In this document: positions 11,326-22,849 of the stretch, one piece after another | Layout: every line of letters starts with the position of its first letter | How positions within the stretch are numbered: the first letter of the stretch is position 1 | DNA from: Thinopyrum elongatum | Lineage: Eukaryota > Streptophyta > Magnoliopsida > Poales > Poaceae | Assembly (NCBI GenBank): GCA_011799875.1 | Contig: CM022298.1 | Span: 262,811,757-262,875,756 of the forward strand | Direction: 5' to 3' | Length of the DNA stretch: 64,000 nucleotides | The notes under the pieces: model-generated | Told to the model about the DNA's origin: nothing | Databases searched by the model: none | The model's input: the letters and a program-made list of their open reading frames with translations, nothing else | Program-made: the position numbers and the translations under genes

Positions 11326-13691
11326 TCTCAGATATTGTACGTAATCACAATGAATATAAGAATGTGCACATCAGAAGAATATTGCGGAGCAGTTCAATGG
11401 GTAACAAACTTGGCATCAAGGGATTGAGGTCCATTCTGGATGCAATGAAACCCACATGCTCCCGACCTACAGATTCGTATTCAGCATATGATCCTAATGA
11501 CTATTCTGAGCTCAAGGAGTCAAAGGCATATGGCCTATCCTATTCGCCCAATAAGGTGCATGTTCTAATTTGGCAAGGTTTTATTGGTTGCACGTATCTT
11601 GCATAAGGTGACTTGCATTTCTTCTGTTTTGTTGCACCGCCATTTGCTTAGTTTACTCATGATATATGTGAAGGTGTCATGCCCATCCATTATCAATACC
11701 TATTCCATTTGTCGTCTTACTCCCTCCGTCCAAAAAAGCTTGTCCGTCAAATGGATTTATCTAGCACCAAGTTAGTGCTAAATACATTCATTCAATGCAC
11801 AAGCTTGGGACAAGCTTTTTTGGACGGAGGGAGTACCATGTTTCCCATTCAAATGTTGTTCTTGTGTTTCAGACATCCAAAAGGAAGAGGGTGATTGCAG
11901 AACCTGAGGGAGTACACGCAAAGTCCTTGAAAAAGGTGGTGGTACCGGAGAAATCAGATAGCACCCCACTTATATTGGCGATAGAACCAACGCCGCAAAA
12001 CCTAGGATATCGCAACTATGCTGCTCGCTGCTTTGCTCTTGTTAGTACTTGTTGTCCTATCGTTGTACTTACATTCATACCTAGTGGATTATGCAACATC
12101 ATTGTGCATTATAGTTTTCTTATCCACTATTCGCTCCAAATTATCAGATCTATATTAATGCTTACATTAATGTAGAAATAAACCCAATGCTTATGTAAAA
12201 GTTTTGCTCTACATTGTTCTTGTAAGTATTTGTTGTCCTTCATCACTGGACTTATATTGTCAGCTAGTTGTTCGTGTACACTTTGCAGCTTATTCCCTTG
12301 CCCTCCATTTTCTACACATCACATCTATATTTACTATTGCCAAAATATTGAATAAAACCAATGCTACTGAAGAAGTTTAGCTCTGCATTGCTCTTTTCAG
12401 TGCCTTTTGCATGTATGATGTACTTACATTTATAGTCTGCATCTTAGCTTTAATAATCGCCATTTGTTCCTATATTATCACATCTATATTTACTCTTAAC
12501 AAAATGTAGAATAAAGGCAATGCTCTTGAAGAAGAGTCTGTGGTAAAGTTCTTGAATTGCACCCCCCCCCCATCAATATGGACAAGGGCTTTGTAGAGCC
12601 GGTCTTCACTACTAACGTAAGTTTGTCCTCCTCAAGCCTTCAAACTTTGTTGTGTATATTTGGATAGCTATGACTGCAAATGCTGTTTATTTTTGTCGTC
12701 TGCATCAAATTGCATGTTCAAAGTTTATTACGAAGAAGTACATAAATATAAGTTTGTCCTTCTCAATTTCAGTTTTTAGTTGCACAACCTAATTCCTTAT
12801 TCATACCATGTAATTTAAACTAAACATAGCAAGTTATCTACTTTAGCACTGCATGTATGCTTGTGTTCTTATCTGTAATCCAATGGTGTGGTGAAACTAC
12901 CAACTCCAGCACAATGTCATATCCTGCTATGTCTTAACTATGAACAATGCCATATTATATTAATGTTATTTAAATCATGTCTCTTTATTTACCAATCTGA
13001 AATGTTATAAATTGATAGTGCACTCACCATTCATGCTTATACGTTGTTTAGCACTACATGAATGCTTGTGTTCTTGATCTGTAATCCTGTGGTGTGGTGA
13101 AGCTGGCCGCTCCTGCACAATGCCATTTCCTGCCGTCTTAACTATGAACAATGCCTATTATGTTAATGCTATTTTAAACAGTGTCTCTTTATTTCTGTCT
13201 AAGAAATGAGATGAATTGACAACACTGATGCTAATATGTGCAAAACCTGTTATCTACCTACATGTTTCTCTTTCAGGGTGACATCACAGATGTTAGGAAG
13301 AACTGCCACAATGATAGTGAGACGAACCTGTTGCTTGTCCCTCCAACAAATATTCCAGAGAAGAAGGAAACACATCTTGATGATAGCGATACAACCCCAA
13401 AGTCATGTCTTGATGTAGTGTCGAACTTACTCGCTAATAGCAGTGACACAAGGTCGATGAAGTCGCCGCCTGAATCTGTTCGACTTCTTCAGTCTAAAAT
13501 TCAAGCAGATAAACATGCTTCAGCTCAAATCTGACTGGAACTCCAATCTCTATGAAAGATTAACCATAAGTACAGGACGTCTATTGATGCTATGCAGCTT
13601 GAGTTGGTGGATATAAGCGTCAAACAAGTGCAGTCTCATCAGGTTGCTATGTTGCTTGCGCTGCAGCTCCTAGGCAGGGCTAACCTTTCTT
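11326..13691 (+). pseudogene. Multi-exon transposon-associated gene remnant, unknown function
   Basis: Exon-like blocks lie after AG acceptors at about 11332-11560 (contains IRRILRSSSMGNKLGIKGL), 11874-12040 (Lys-rich TSKRKRVIAEPEG) and 13276-13691 (GDITDVRKNCHND, then Ser/Asp-rich, then a helical tail). The last block is cut by TGA at about 13533 and a second stop a few codons later in the same frame, so it is decayed. A Stowaway MITE sits between the first two blocks. The gene ends just before the GGCC-rich subterminal region of a CACTA element on the same strand, so it may be that element's accessory gene. I do not recognise the product. Confidence 0.45.
11720..11833. mobile_element. Stowaway MITE (Tc1/Mariner type)
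   Basis: It starts CTCCCTCCGTCC and ends GGACGGAGGGAG, perfect terminal inverted repeats, flanked by TA on both sides (11718-11719 and 11834-11835). The repeats extend inward with AAAAAAGCTTGTCC. At 114 bp this is a typical Triticeae Stowaway. Confidence 0.95.
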
Positions 13692-13979
13692 GAACTGTGG
13701 TGAAGTGTTGTCGGTTCTGTCTATTATTTTATCGGCGTGTTTACTTCCACTAGTGGAGACCTGCCCAGTGTATGGAATCTGCTGTCTGGTTGCCCTTTAT
13801 TATCACTAGTGGCGAACTTTGATGCCCAGGGGATGTAATATGTTGTAATTTATTTGTTGTATAGTCTAGGTTTATTCTTCGTCACGATGCTGTAATTTAT
13901 TTGCTGTATGTTCTGTCGTCGCTCTGAGAAAAGGTTGTAATCTTCGATCGAAGCACAATTAGCCAATATGTTAGGTTTA

Positions 13980-15295
13980 TATAAAAGAATCGGTACTAAA
14001 ACTGGCCGGCCACCAATCACTATGAATGGGCCGAACCGTGGGCCTACAATCATCTTGGGCCTTTAGTAGGCCAAGACTTAATCTGGCGCTCTATTAGTTT
14101 CGGGCTTTAAAAGGCCGAGTAAAGTGCTTGCCTTAATTGGGCCAGAAAATAAACTGGGCTTTTAACAGGCTGAGATGTAGATTGAGCCTGAATCATGTCG
14201 AACAAATCACAGGCCGACAGCAGGCTGGAATATACATCGGCCCATTATTGGCCCATTGATATGATGGGCCATTAACAGGCTAAAATGTTGTTGGGCCTTG
14301 GTGGGCCCAATTTTAGGACGGGCTAGAAGCATGCCGATTGCATAGCGGGCCGAAATTATGCCCAACACTATCAAGGGCCTTTTATAGGCCGATAGGCAGT
14401 TCGAAGACTACGGGTCGTTAAGAGGCCGAAAGTCACTACGGACCAGAATTAGGCCTAGATGCAGCTCAGGCCTTTAAATGGCCGAAAGTGAAACCGGGGC
14501 GAAAGAGGCCCATATGTACATAGGGCCGCTGACAGGCCGAAACTAATATCGGGCCAAACTGTTAAGCGGGCCATTAATAGGCCGAAGAGCAAAGCAGGCA
14601 CCCAATTGGCCCAAAGGCACAGTAGCTGTTAAAGGGTCGTATCTGTTATGGGCCATAATTTGTCCCAAACTATTGCATGCTGTCAACGGGGCGGATCTGA
14701 TATGGGCCATAAACTGGCCCAGAATATTGCAGGCATTTAACGGGCTCTATCTGATGTGGGCCACAATTTGGTCCAGAAAATGAATGGGCCGGCCCGTTAG
14801 ATCTGACGAAATCTTGTGGGCCTTTTCCTGGCCGGCTTTTAAACCTATATGGGCCCCTATTGGGCCGTCCCACATGTCAATGTTTCATTCGCGACTCCTA
14901 TCCAGTGGACGGTTGACATCTGTCCCAACGAGGAGCTGACGCGTGGATCCTCCGGCGAATGAGAATTTTACACGTGGAAAATCCCCATTGGTCAGGGTTG
15001 TTAACGGGTTATCGGATCCAAACCGGAACCCGATAGCTTAACGGCGACCTGTTATGGTGGATGACACATGTCGGTTACCCTTGATGAAAACACTTCCATG
15101 ACGCGCCATTTATCATCATGGAAGTGGACACTTCCGTGATGATAATTTTGGTATTGTCATGGAACACTTTTACGACAGCACATGTATGACTATCTTGATT
15201 CTGTCAGAAAATCGTCATGGATGTACATGCATGACAGAAAACATGATCTACTGTGACAAACACGTATCATCACGGAAGTGTATTTTTTTCTAGTG
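13980..15295 (+). mobile_element. Right end of a CACTA element with GGCC-rich subterminal repeats
   Basis: The right terminus at 15291-15295 is TAGTG, preceded by CACGGAAGTGTATTTTTTTC. The motif CTTCC(G/A)TGATGAT recurs in both orientations at 15090-15290. From 13990 to 14880 motifs such as GGGCC, AGGCCGAA and GGCCATTAA repeat every few tens of bases, which is the subterminal array bound by CACTA transposases. The matching left end (CACTAGAAAAAAA) was not found in the window. The flank TTC at 15296 matches the uninterrupted Athila copy at 20392, so the element inserted into an Athila element. Confidence 0.75.
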
Positions 15296-17581
15296 TTCCT
15301 TTTTCCACCATACTTTCACATTCCACGGCTAGCCGTATCCACGGGTGCCGTCCGTACCAACACTTTCCAAGGAATTTATAATTTGACAACATAAAGTAAA
15401 TTCATTTTTCATTTCAGGACTGGGCATCCCTAATACCTTTGTCGTACTCTCGTGCAATGACAAGTGAATAAACACTCATCTTGAGAATAACACATCTAGC
15501 ATGGAAAACTATCAGCCACCCCCTACCATTTAATGAGCGGTATGAGCACACAAAAAGGAAATTTATTTTGAAAATTAGAGATGGCACATACAAATTTGCT
15601 TAGAACGGCACGAAAATACCGCATATAGGTAGGTACAGTGGACTCATATGCCAAAACTGGGTTTAAGGATTTTGGATGCACTAGTAGTATTCCTACTTAG
15701 TACAAATGAAGACTAGCAAAAAGATTGAGAAGCATCCAACCAAGAAACAAAAAATCACATAAGCGAGCATTAAGCATAACTAACACCGAATAGTGCATGA
15801 CAAGTAGGATGTAATTTCATTGCATAACTATTTCCTTTCGTGCTTGCATAGGGAATCACAAACCTTAACACCAATATTCTTACTAAAGCACAATTACTCA
15901 TCAACATGACTCACATATCACTATCATCATATCGCAAAACTATTACAAAGAATCAAGTTTATTTTGTCCAATGATCTTCATGAAAGTTTTTATTATATCC
16001 CTCTTGAATATCTATCACTTTGGGACTAGTTTCATATGTTGCTTTTGATAGCTCAAACAAATCTAAGTGAAGAACATGAGCATAATTTTTTTCATCTCTC
16101 AAAACAATATAAGTGAAACATGAGAGAATTTCATAAAAAATTACTAACTCTCAAATAAATCTAAGTGAAGCATGAGAGCATTTCTTCAAAAACATTAAAG
16201 CACACCGTTCTCAAAAATATATAAGTGAAGCACTGGAGCAAGTCCATAGCTCAAAAAATTTAAGTGAAGCACATAGAGCAATTCTAACAAATCATAGCAT
16301 AATTTTGGCTCTCTCAAATAGGTGTGTTCAGCAAAGATACTTGACACAAAACAAAAAGCAAAACAAGCAAAGACTCATATAATACAAGATGCTCCAAGCA
16401 AAACTCATGATATGTGACGAATAAAAATATAGCTCCAAGTAAAATACCGATGGTCGTTAGAAGAAAGAGGGGATGCCACTCAGGGCATCCCCCAGCTTAG
16501 TTGCTTCTTTCTCCTTGAATATTACCTTGGGGTTCCATGGGCATCCCCATGCTTAGGCTCTTCTTACTCCTTATTCCTTCATCCATCGAGATCTCACCCA
16601 AAACTTGAAAACTTCAATCACACAAAACTTAACAAAACCTTCGTGAGATCCGTTAGTATAAAAAAGCAAATCACCACTCTAAGTACTGTTGCAAACCCAT
16701 TCATATTTTATTATTGCATTATATCTACTGTATTCCAACTTTGCTATGGCTCATACCCCCCGATACAACCCATAGATTCATCAAAATAAGCACACAATGC
16801 AACAAAAACAGAATCTGTCAAAAACAGAATAGTTTGTAGTAATCTGAAAACTTCGTAAACTTCTGTAACTCAAAAAATTCTGAAAATTTAGGAAAACATA
16901 GGAAATTTGTATATAAAACTTTTGTAAAAAATTCAGAATTTTTCGTCGCTTAGGTGATTTTTTAAATTTTTTTAACTGGATGCAAAAGTTTCTATTTTTC
17001 AACAAGATCAAATCAACAATCACCCAACATGATCCAAAGGCTTTGCTTGGCCTAAACACTAATTAAAACATAAAAAACACAATCATAACAGAGGCATAAT
17101 TGTGCAAACACTCAAGAATAGAAAGAAAAAAGCAAAAAAAAAATTATTCATTGGGTTGCCTCCCAACAAGCGCTATCGTTTTATGCCCCTAGCTAGGCAT
17201 AAAGAATAGATCTAAGTATTTTCATCTTTAGTTTCCAACTCCTCAATCAAACACTTAGAATACTTCAAAGATTTAGCATACAAATTTTCAATAACAATAC
17301 TCCTAGGAACAAGTTTGAAAAAGTCATTATTGCAAGTAGGGTCTTTTATCACTTCAACAAAATTGGGGTGAATACTAATCATCTTAAGATCTTCTTTGTT
17401 ACTATTAGAAGTTGCACCCTTGTTTTTAGTGACTTGAGTAATCTTCCAATTTTTACTGGAGTTTTTTTAATAGTTTTAGCGGAAGAAAAAGCCGTGCTTC
17501 GATTACTAAAAATTTCTTCCAACTTATCAATTCTAGCGGGGCTCTCCTCTATTCTCTCGTTGAATGCAGGTTCTTTTTGTT

Positions 17582-18026
17582 TTAGTACTTTAGAGCGTCT
17601 CTGACTTTTGACCCAATTCTATTAGCAAGATTATGCATCCTTTTATCTAATTTTTCAATGTTTTCTTCAGTGAGCATTTTCTTTTCAATAGCATCTAGCC
17701 TTTCCATAACATGCTCAAGAGTTAGAGCTGTTTCATTAATCAGAAGAGGTGGTGAACCCACTAGATTTCCCATAGCATTAAAAGCATCTAGAGAAGAACA
17801 CATCAAGAAATTCCCACCGGTAATCGTATCAAGGACGAATCTATACCAAGTAGTCATGCCCACATAAAAATTGCGAAGAAGAACAATGGTAGATTGCTTA
17901 CGAATAGATCTATTATGAGCATTGCAAATCCTATACCAAGCATCTTTTAAATTCTCCCCCCCCCCTTTGTTTGAAGTTAAGAACCTGGTTCTCGAGGGTG
18001 CATGCAATAGAGGAAGAACTATCCAT
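17582..18026 (-). pseudogene. Athila gag remnant
   Basis: An ATG at 18026 opens a MDSSSSIAC-type gag start. The frame is lost at the run of C at 17956-17965, after which the next frame reads DAWYRICNAHNRS and LLRNFYVG, then TGGNFL, typical of Athila gag proteins. A leucine/lysine-rich coiled region (LEHVMERLDAIEKK) follows and a stop ends it at 17582. The rest of gag and the protease are degenerate or absent down to 17200. The gag differs from the one at 2553-3227, so the two elements are sister families rather than recent copies. Confidence 0.75.
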
Positions 18027-18220
18027 AACGACAAAAAGTGACAAACAAAATTGTACACAAAAACAGATCTGACGAGAAAATGGCGAACGAAAAAGAGGGC
18101 GAATAAAACGGCAAATTTTTGTGAAGTGGGGGAGATGAAAATGAAAGGCAAATGGCAAATAATGTAAATTGCAAGGAGATGAGATTTCTGATTAGGAACC
18201 TGATAGATGTTAACGATGTC

Positions 18221-18238
18221 TCCCCGGCAACTGTGCCA
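18221..18238 (-). other. Degenerate tRNA-Asp-type primer binding site
   Basis: Minus strand TGGCACAGTTGCCGGGGA: same site and position as 3457-3474 with two changes in the centre. It marks the LTR to its right as a 5' LTR for the left-hand internal region. Confidence 0.75.
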
Positions 18239-18252
18239 GAAATTCCTTTTGA

Positions 18253-19819
18253 TGTCGCTTGAACTACATCGGCATTTCCCCAAAGAGGAAGGGATGATGC
18301 AGTACAGCTTCGGTAGGTATTTCCCTTAGTTATGAAACCAAGGTTATCGAACCAGTAGGAGAACCAAGCAACACTATGTAAACGGTACCTGCACACAAAG
18401 AACAAATACTTGCAACCAGACGCGTAAGAGGGGTTGTCAATCCCTCCCGGGTAAAAGATAGATTGGTTTGTATAATTTTGGATAAATAGATGTCGCAATA
18501 AAACAAAATAAAATAAATAAAGAAAAAGTGCAGCAAGGTATTTTTGGGTTTTTAGAATAATAGATCTAAAAACAAAAGCAAATAAAAATAGATCTCAAAG
18601 CAAATATGATAAAGAATAGAGACGGGGGCCGTAGATTTCACTAGTGGCTTCTCTCGAGAAAAATAGCATACGTCGGGTAAACAAATTACTATTGGGCAAT
18701 TGATAGAACTTCAAATAATTATGATGATATCCAGGAAATGATCATTATATAGGCTTCACACCCAAGATTAGTAGACCGACTCCTGCCTGCATCTAATACT
18801 ATTACTCCACACATCGACCGCTATCCAGCATGCATCTAGTGTATTAAGTTCATGGAGAAACGGATTAATGCAATAAGAACGATGACATGATGTAGACTAG
18901 ATCTACTCATGTAGGAATAGAACCCATCTTGTTGTCCTTAATGGCAACGATCAATACGTGTCTTGCTTCCCCTTCTGTCACTGGGAAACAACACCGCATG
19001 ACCGAACCCATCACAAAGCACCTCTTCCCATGGCAAGAAAAATCGATCTAGTCGGCCTAACTAAACCAAAGATTCGAAGAAGAAATACGAGGCTATAAGT
19101 AATCATGCATATAAGAGATTAAAGAAACTCAAATAACTTTCATGGATAAATAGATCTGATTATAAACTCAAAGTTCATCGAATCCAAACAAACACACCGC
19201 AAAAAGAGTTACATCAAAAAGATCTCCAAGAGACCATTGTATTGAGAATCAAAAGAGAGAGAGAAAGCCATCTAGCTAGTAACTACGGACCCGTAGGTCT
19301 ACAATGAACAACTCACGCATCATCGGAGAGGCACCAATGAGGATGATGAACCCCTCTGTGATGGTGTCTAGATTGGATCTGGTAGTTCTGGAACTTGCGG
19401 CAGCTGGAGTTGTGTTTTGTCGACTCCCCTAGGGTTTTTGGGTTTTCGGGGTATTTATAGAGCAAAGAGGCGGTGCGGGAGGCGGCCGAGGTGGGCACAA
19501 CCCACTAGGGGCACCTGGGCCAGCCCAGGTGCGCCCAGGCGGGTTGTGCTCCCGTCGGAGGCCCCCTCTGGTACTTCTTTAGCCCAACAGGTGTTTTCTG
19601 GTGCGGAGAAATCTCCAAAAAGTTTCGCTGCGTTTGGACTCCGTTTGGTATTGATTTTCTGCGAAGTAAAAAACAAAAAAAAGAGCAACTGGTACTATGT
19701 CAATAGGTTAGTCCCAAAAAATGATATAAAGTTGCTATAAAATGATTGTAAAACATCCAAGAATGATAATATAACAGCATGGAACAAGCAAAAATTATAG
19801 ATACGTTGGAGACGTATCA
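18253..19819 (-). repeat. Athila-type LTR shared by two internal regions
   Basis: It is 1567 bp. It starts TG on the plus strand at 18253 and ends GTATCA at 19819. On its left lies a primer site, and on its right, immediately, the purine-rich junction (minus strand TTGGGGATGC) that normally precedes a 3' LTR. It therefore serves as 5' LTR of the left unit and 3' LTR of the right unit, as in tandem LTR arrays made by unequal recombination. Confidence 0.8.
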
Positions 19820-20739
19820 GCATCCCCAAGCTTAATTCCTACTCGTCCTCAAGTAGGTAAATGATAAAAACAGAATTTTTGAGGTGGAATGCTGCCTAAC
19901 GTGTTCATCATATATTCTTTTCTTTTGTAGCTTGGACATTTGGACTTTTATATGATTCAAAGCAATAGTCTAGTTTTGACATGAAGATTTCAATACTCAA
20001 GCATATCAACAAGCAACCATGTCTTTCAAAATATCAAAAATAAAGAAAGTTATCCCTAGCGCATTATGCTTAATCATTGATGCATTCATGAAACACACTC
20101 GCATATTAGCTACACCCATTGCTCAAGTACGATCATAGTGCCCCTTAGTTGATGCTTTATAAGAGAAGATGGAGACTCAAATAAAAATAAAAATTGCATA
20201 AAGTAAATAGAAAGGCCCTTCGCAGAGGGAAGTAGGGATTTGTAGAGGTGCCAGAGATCAAAGGAAAAAAAAATAGAGATAAAACATTTTGGGTGGCATG
20301 CTTTTCCTGTCAACGAAAACGATCGAGTAGTTCCCAATACTTTCCATGCTAGATATATCATAGGCGGTTCCCAAACAGAAAATAAAGTTTATTCCTTTTT
20401 CCACCATACTTTCACATTCCACGGCTAGCCGTATCCACGGGTGCCGTCCATACCAACAATTTCCAAGGAATTTATTATTTGACAACATAAAGTAAATTCA
20501 TTTTTCATTTCGGGACTGGGCATCCCCAATACCTTTGCCATACTATTGTGCAATGACAAGTGAATAAACACTCATCTTGAGAATAACACATCTAGCATGG
20601 AAAAATATTAGCCACCCCCTACCGTTTCATGAGCGGTACGAGCACACAAAAAGGAAATTTATTTTGAAAATTAGAGATGGCACATACAAATTTGCTTCGA
20701 ACGGCACGAAAAGACCGCATATAGGTAGGTATAGTGGAC
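19820..20739 (-). mobile_element. 3' part of a third Athila-type internal region
   Basis: It begins at the polypurine junction at 19820-19832 and continues as non-coding element sequence. From 20392 it matches 15296-15649. It breaks off at about 20739, where unrelated transposon sequence starts, so the rest of this unit is missing. No ORF is supported. Confidence 0.75.
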
Positions 20740-20782
20740 ACATTTATAATTAAGACACTACATAGCCATACATAGTTCAATC

Positions 20783-21848
20783 TCATCTGCCGGCACGAGC
20801 ATGAAGCTTCTCCAGGTACTCCGCGTACGCGGCGTGCGCCAGCCTGCGAGAATACTTCTGCCTAAAGGAGCGAATAGCTCGTCCTCTTGCATGCGCCAGG
20901 ACACTTTCATGCACGTCATGAAGCTTTTGGTTGCAAAATGGCATCGAAAGCCCCAGTCCCAGGTCCTAATACGCTTGTTATGAATTCTCGCATAAAGCTC
21001 CCTGAGGATTTGCCTCTGGTACCTCCTCTGGACATCTTCATCCTCACTGTCGACATCATCAGATAGCACCTATACATATAGTAAAAAAATGTGGCGTCAA
21101 ATTTGGAATACAAACTGATCTCTAGCGAACATTTGGCAGTTACCAAAATTTGGCATCAAATCAATTTTTACATGCTGTAAAGTAGGATTAGGAATTTATG
21201 GATTTGATGGCTATTTTTTTAGACATATCCAAAGATTATGGTTTGATTTTTAAGCACAATCGTCTATCTACAGACCAATCTTGAAAAAAATGGCACAAAC
21301 ATATATTTAGGTCATTCAAAAATCAATTGTCAAGCCCTGGCTAGGAATTATTAGCATGAAACACTAACCTTAGTCGGATTATTAGCATAAATCATTTGTA
21401 TAGATGAAACAACTAATCACTTTTCATTTCGACCATTCAAACAATCAATACACTACACAGATCTAATGAAACTTACTCAGATTTCATGGATTAAGAGAAC
21501 ATAACCATAGGATTTCTATTTCAAAAAGGGGGATGCAGGAGTAACCAGAGAAACCCTAGGATATATTTCACACATAAATGGGTATAGATGATTAACCGAT
21601 TGTCCGTCATCGTCGTTGTCGTCGAAGCCGTCACGGGAGTTGTCACCGGGGTCATCGCCGGAGTCGGTGTGGACCTCCGGCTCCGGCTGTGGAAGCACGA
21701 CGCTGTCGACGACGTCAAGGTGCAGCGAGACCTCGGCGGCGGCGACGGCGACGGCAACCTCTGTCTCCATCTTCACACCGTACTCTGGTGCTTCCATAGC
21801 GCCGGCGTCGGCACTCCCTCCGATGGGGTGCTTCGGCGGCATCCTCAT
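20783..21848 (-). pseudogene. Two-exon transposon-associated gene, unknown function, frameshifted
   Basis: Exon 1 is 21848-21597 (ATG MRMPPKHPIGG; Ala/Val- then Asp-rich, ends DDDGQS before donor GTTAAT). Exon 2 is 21069-20783 (after ATAG; starts VLSDDVDSEDEDVQRRYQRQ). The exons join in phase 0. Around 20930 a frameshift moves the better reading into another frame, with arginine/alanine helices ending HARAGR and a stop at 20785-20783. The acidic N-terminus and basic helical C-terminus suggest a nucleic-acid or protein-binding role, but I do not recognise the family. The promoter-side region 21960-22200 has repeated GAGGCGTGCG-type motifs also seen at 54440-54550 ahead of the ORF at 54691. Confidence 0.5.
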
Positions 21849-22240
21849 ATACAGACGGCGGTGAGAACTGAGAGCGGCGTCGAGGATGCGGGCAGAGAGA
21901 GAGGATTGTGTGTGCCGCGAAGATGTGGGGTGCGGCCATTCGGGCTTGCGATTAATATGGAGTAGTGGGAGAGAGGCGGGCGGCGGTCAAACCACTAGCT
22001 CCCCTCCCGGTGAGCCTGCACACCGGACTTCGGGCATGCCTACCATCATTTCACACATCTACTCGCATGCCTCCCGATGACACTGCGCAGCGAGCACACC
22101 TCCCGTCAATTCACACACATGCACGCACGCCTCCCGGTCTGCCTGCATGGCGGACTGGTCGCATGCGTCCCATCAACTCACGCCTGCTCGCACGGCACAC
22201 GGGTCGCGTGGCGGCACGTATATTGTTTTTCTATTTTGAT

Positions 22241-22849
22241 GATTAATGCTACCGCTTTATTGCTTAACCGAAGCATGGCACGTATCCATTGTTGGTATAA
22301 CGCCCACAGTTCGAATAAATAATCTGTTTTCGATATGGTATCCAATAATTAATAATCTCCCGTTTGTAAGAAGATAAAAATTACATCAAAACTTGTCTCA
22401 AATTTGACAAAAAAGTATCAATACCACAGTATATTGGTGTCCATATGACAACACGATAAGTTTCATGAATTTCAGATAAGTTTTGGATGTACTAGATTTT
22501 AAAAATCAAGATTCTCAATCTTTGAAATTTCTTGCACGGGGAGTAAACATGCACCCAGTGAGACACATGTGTTTTTCCAGTCCATTTAAGTGCACAGTCA
22601 TGTGTGCATGTAGCTCAAATTTGATTTTTGTACATTATACCCCTAGAAAATCAGTCAATGTACTAAAATGTCTTAATGATCTCTGTTTTTTTACAAAATT
22701 AAAATGTCCCTCCTTTGGTAACATATGTTCACCGAGGGAAAATTTAACATGCATCATAGTTGCGGTGGATGTGCAGTGTGTGTGTGTGCACGTCTGGGGT
22801 GTGGGGGGGTTGGCAGTACACTATGAGTCGTGAGCCACCGTGTGGGTTG
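22241..22849. other. AT-rich non-coding stretch
   Basis: I see no coding potential, terminal repeat or tandem structure here. It separates the promoter side of the minus-strand gene at 20783-21848 from the tandem array that starts near 22850. Confidence 0.5.

Larger units (their letters stand above)
15296..18240 (-). mobile_element. Athila-type internal region, second copy, truncated by CACTA
   Basis: Reading on the minus strand: degenerate primer site, gag remnant, GGGAGGCAACCCAA-type motif near 17155, then non-coding sequence homologous to 1-1140. Positions 15296-15649 align with 20392-20739. The remaining 3' part seen at 19820-20391 in the neighbouring copy is cut off here by the CACTA end at 15295. 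Confidence 0.8.

Noticed and set aside
14670..14873. ORF in the GGCC-rich region
   Set aside because: It only mirrors the repeated GGCC motifs of the CACTA subterminal array.
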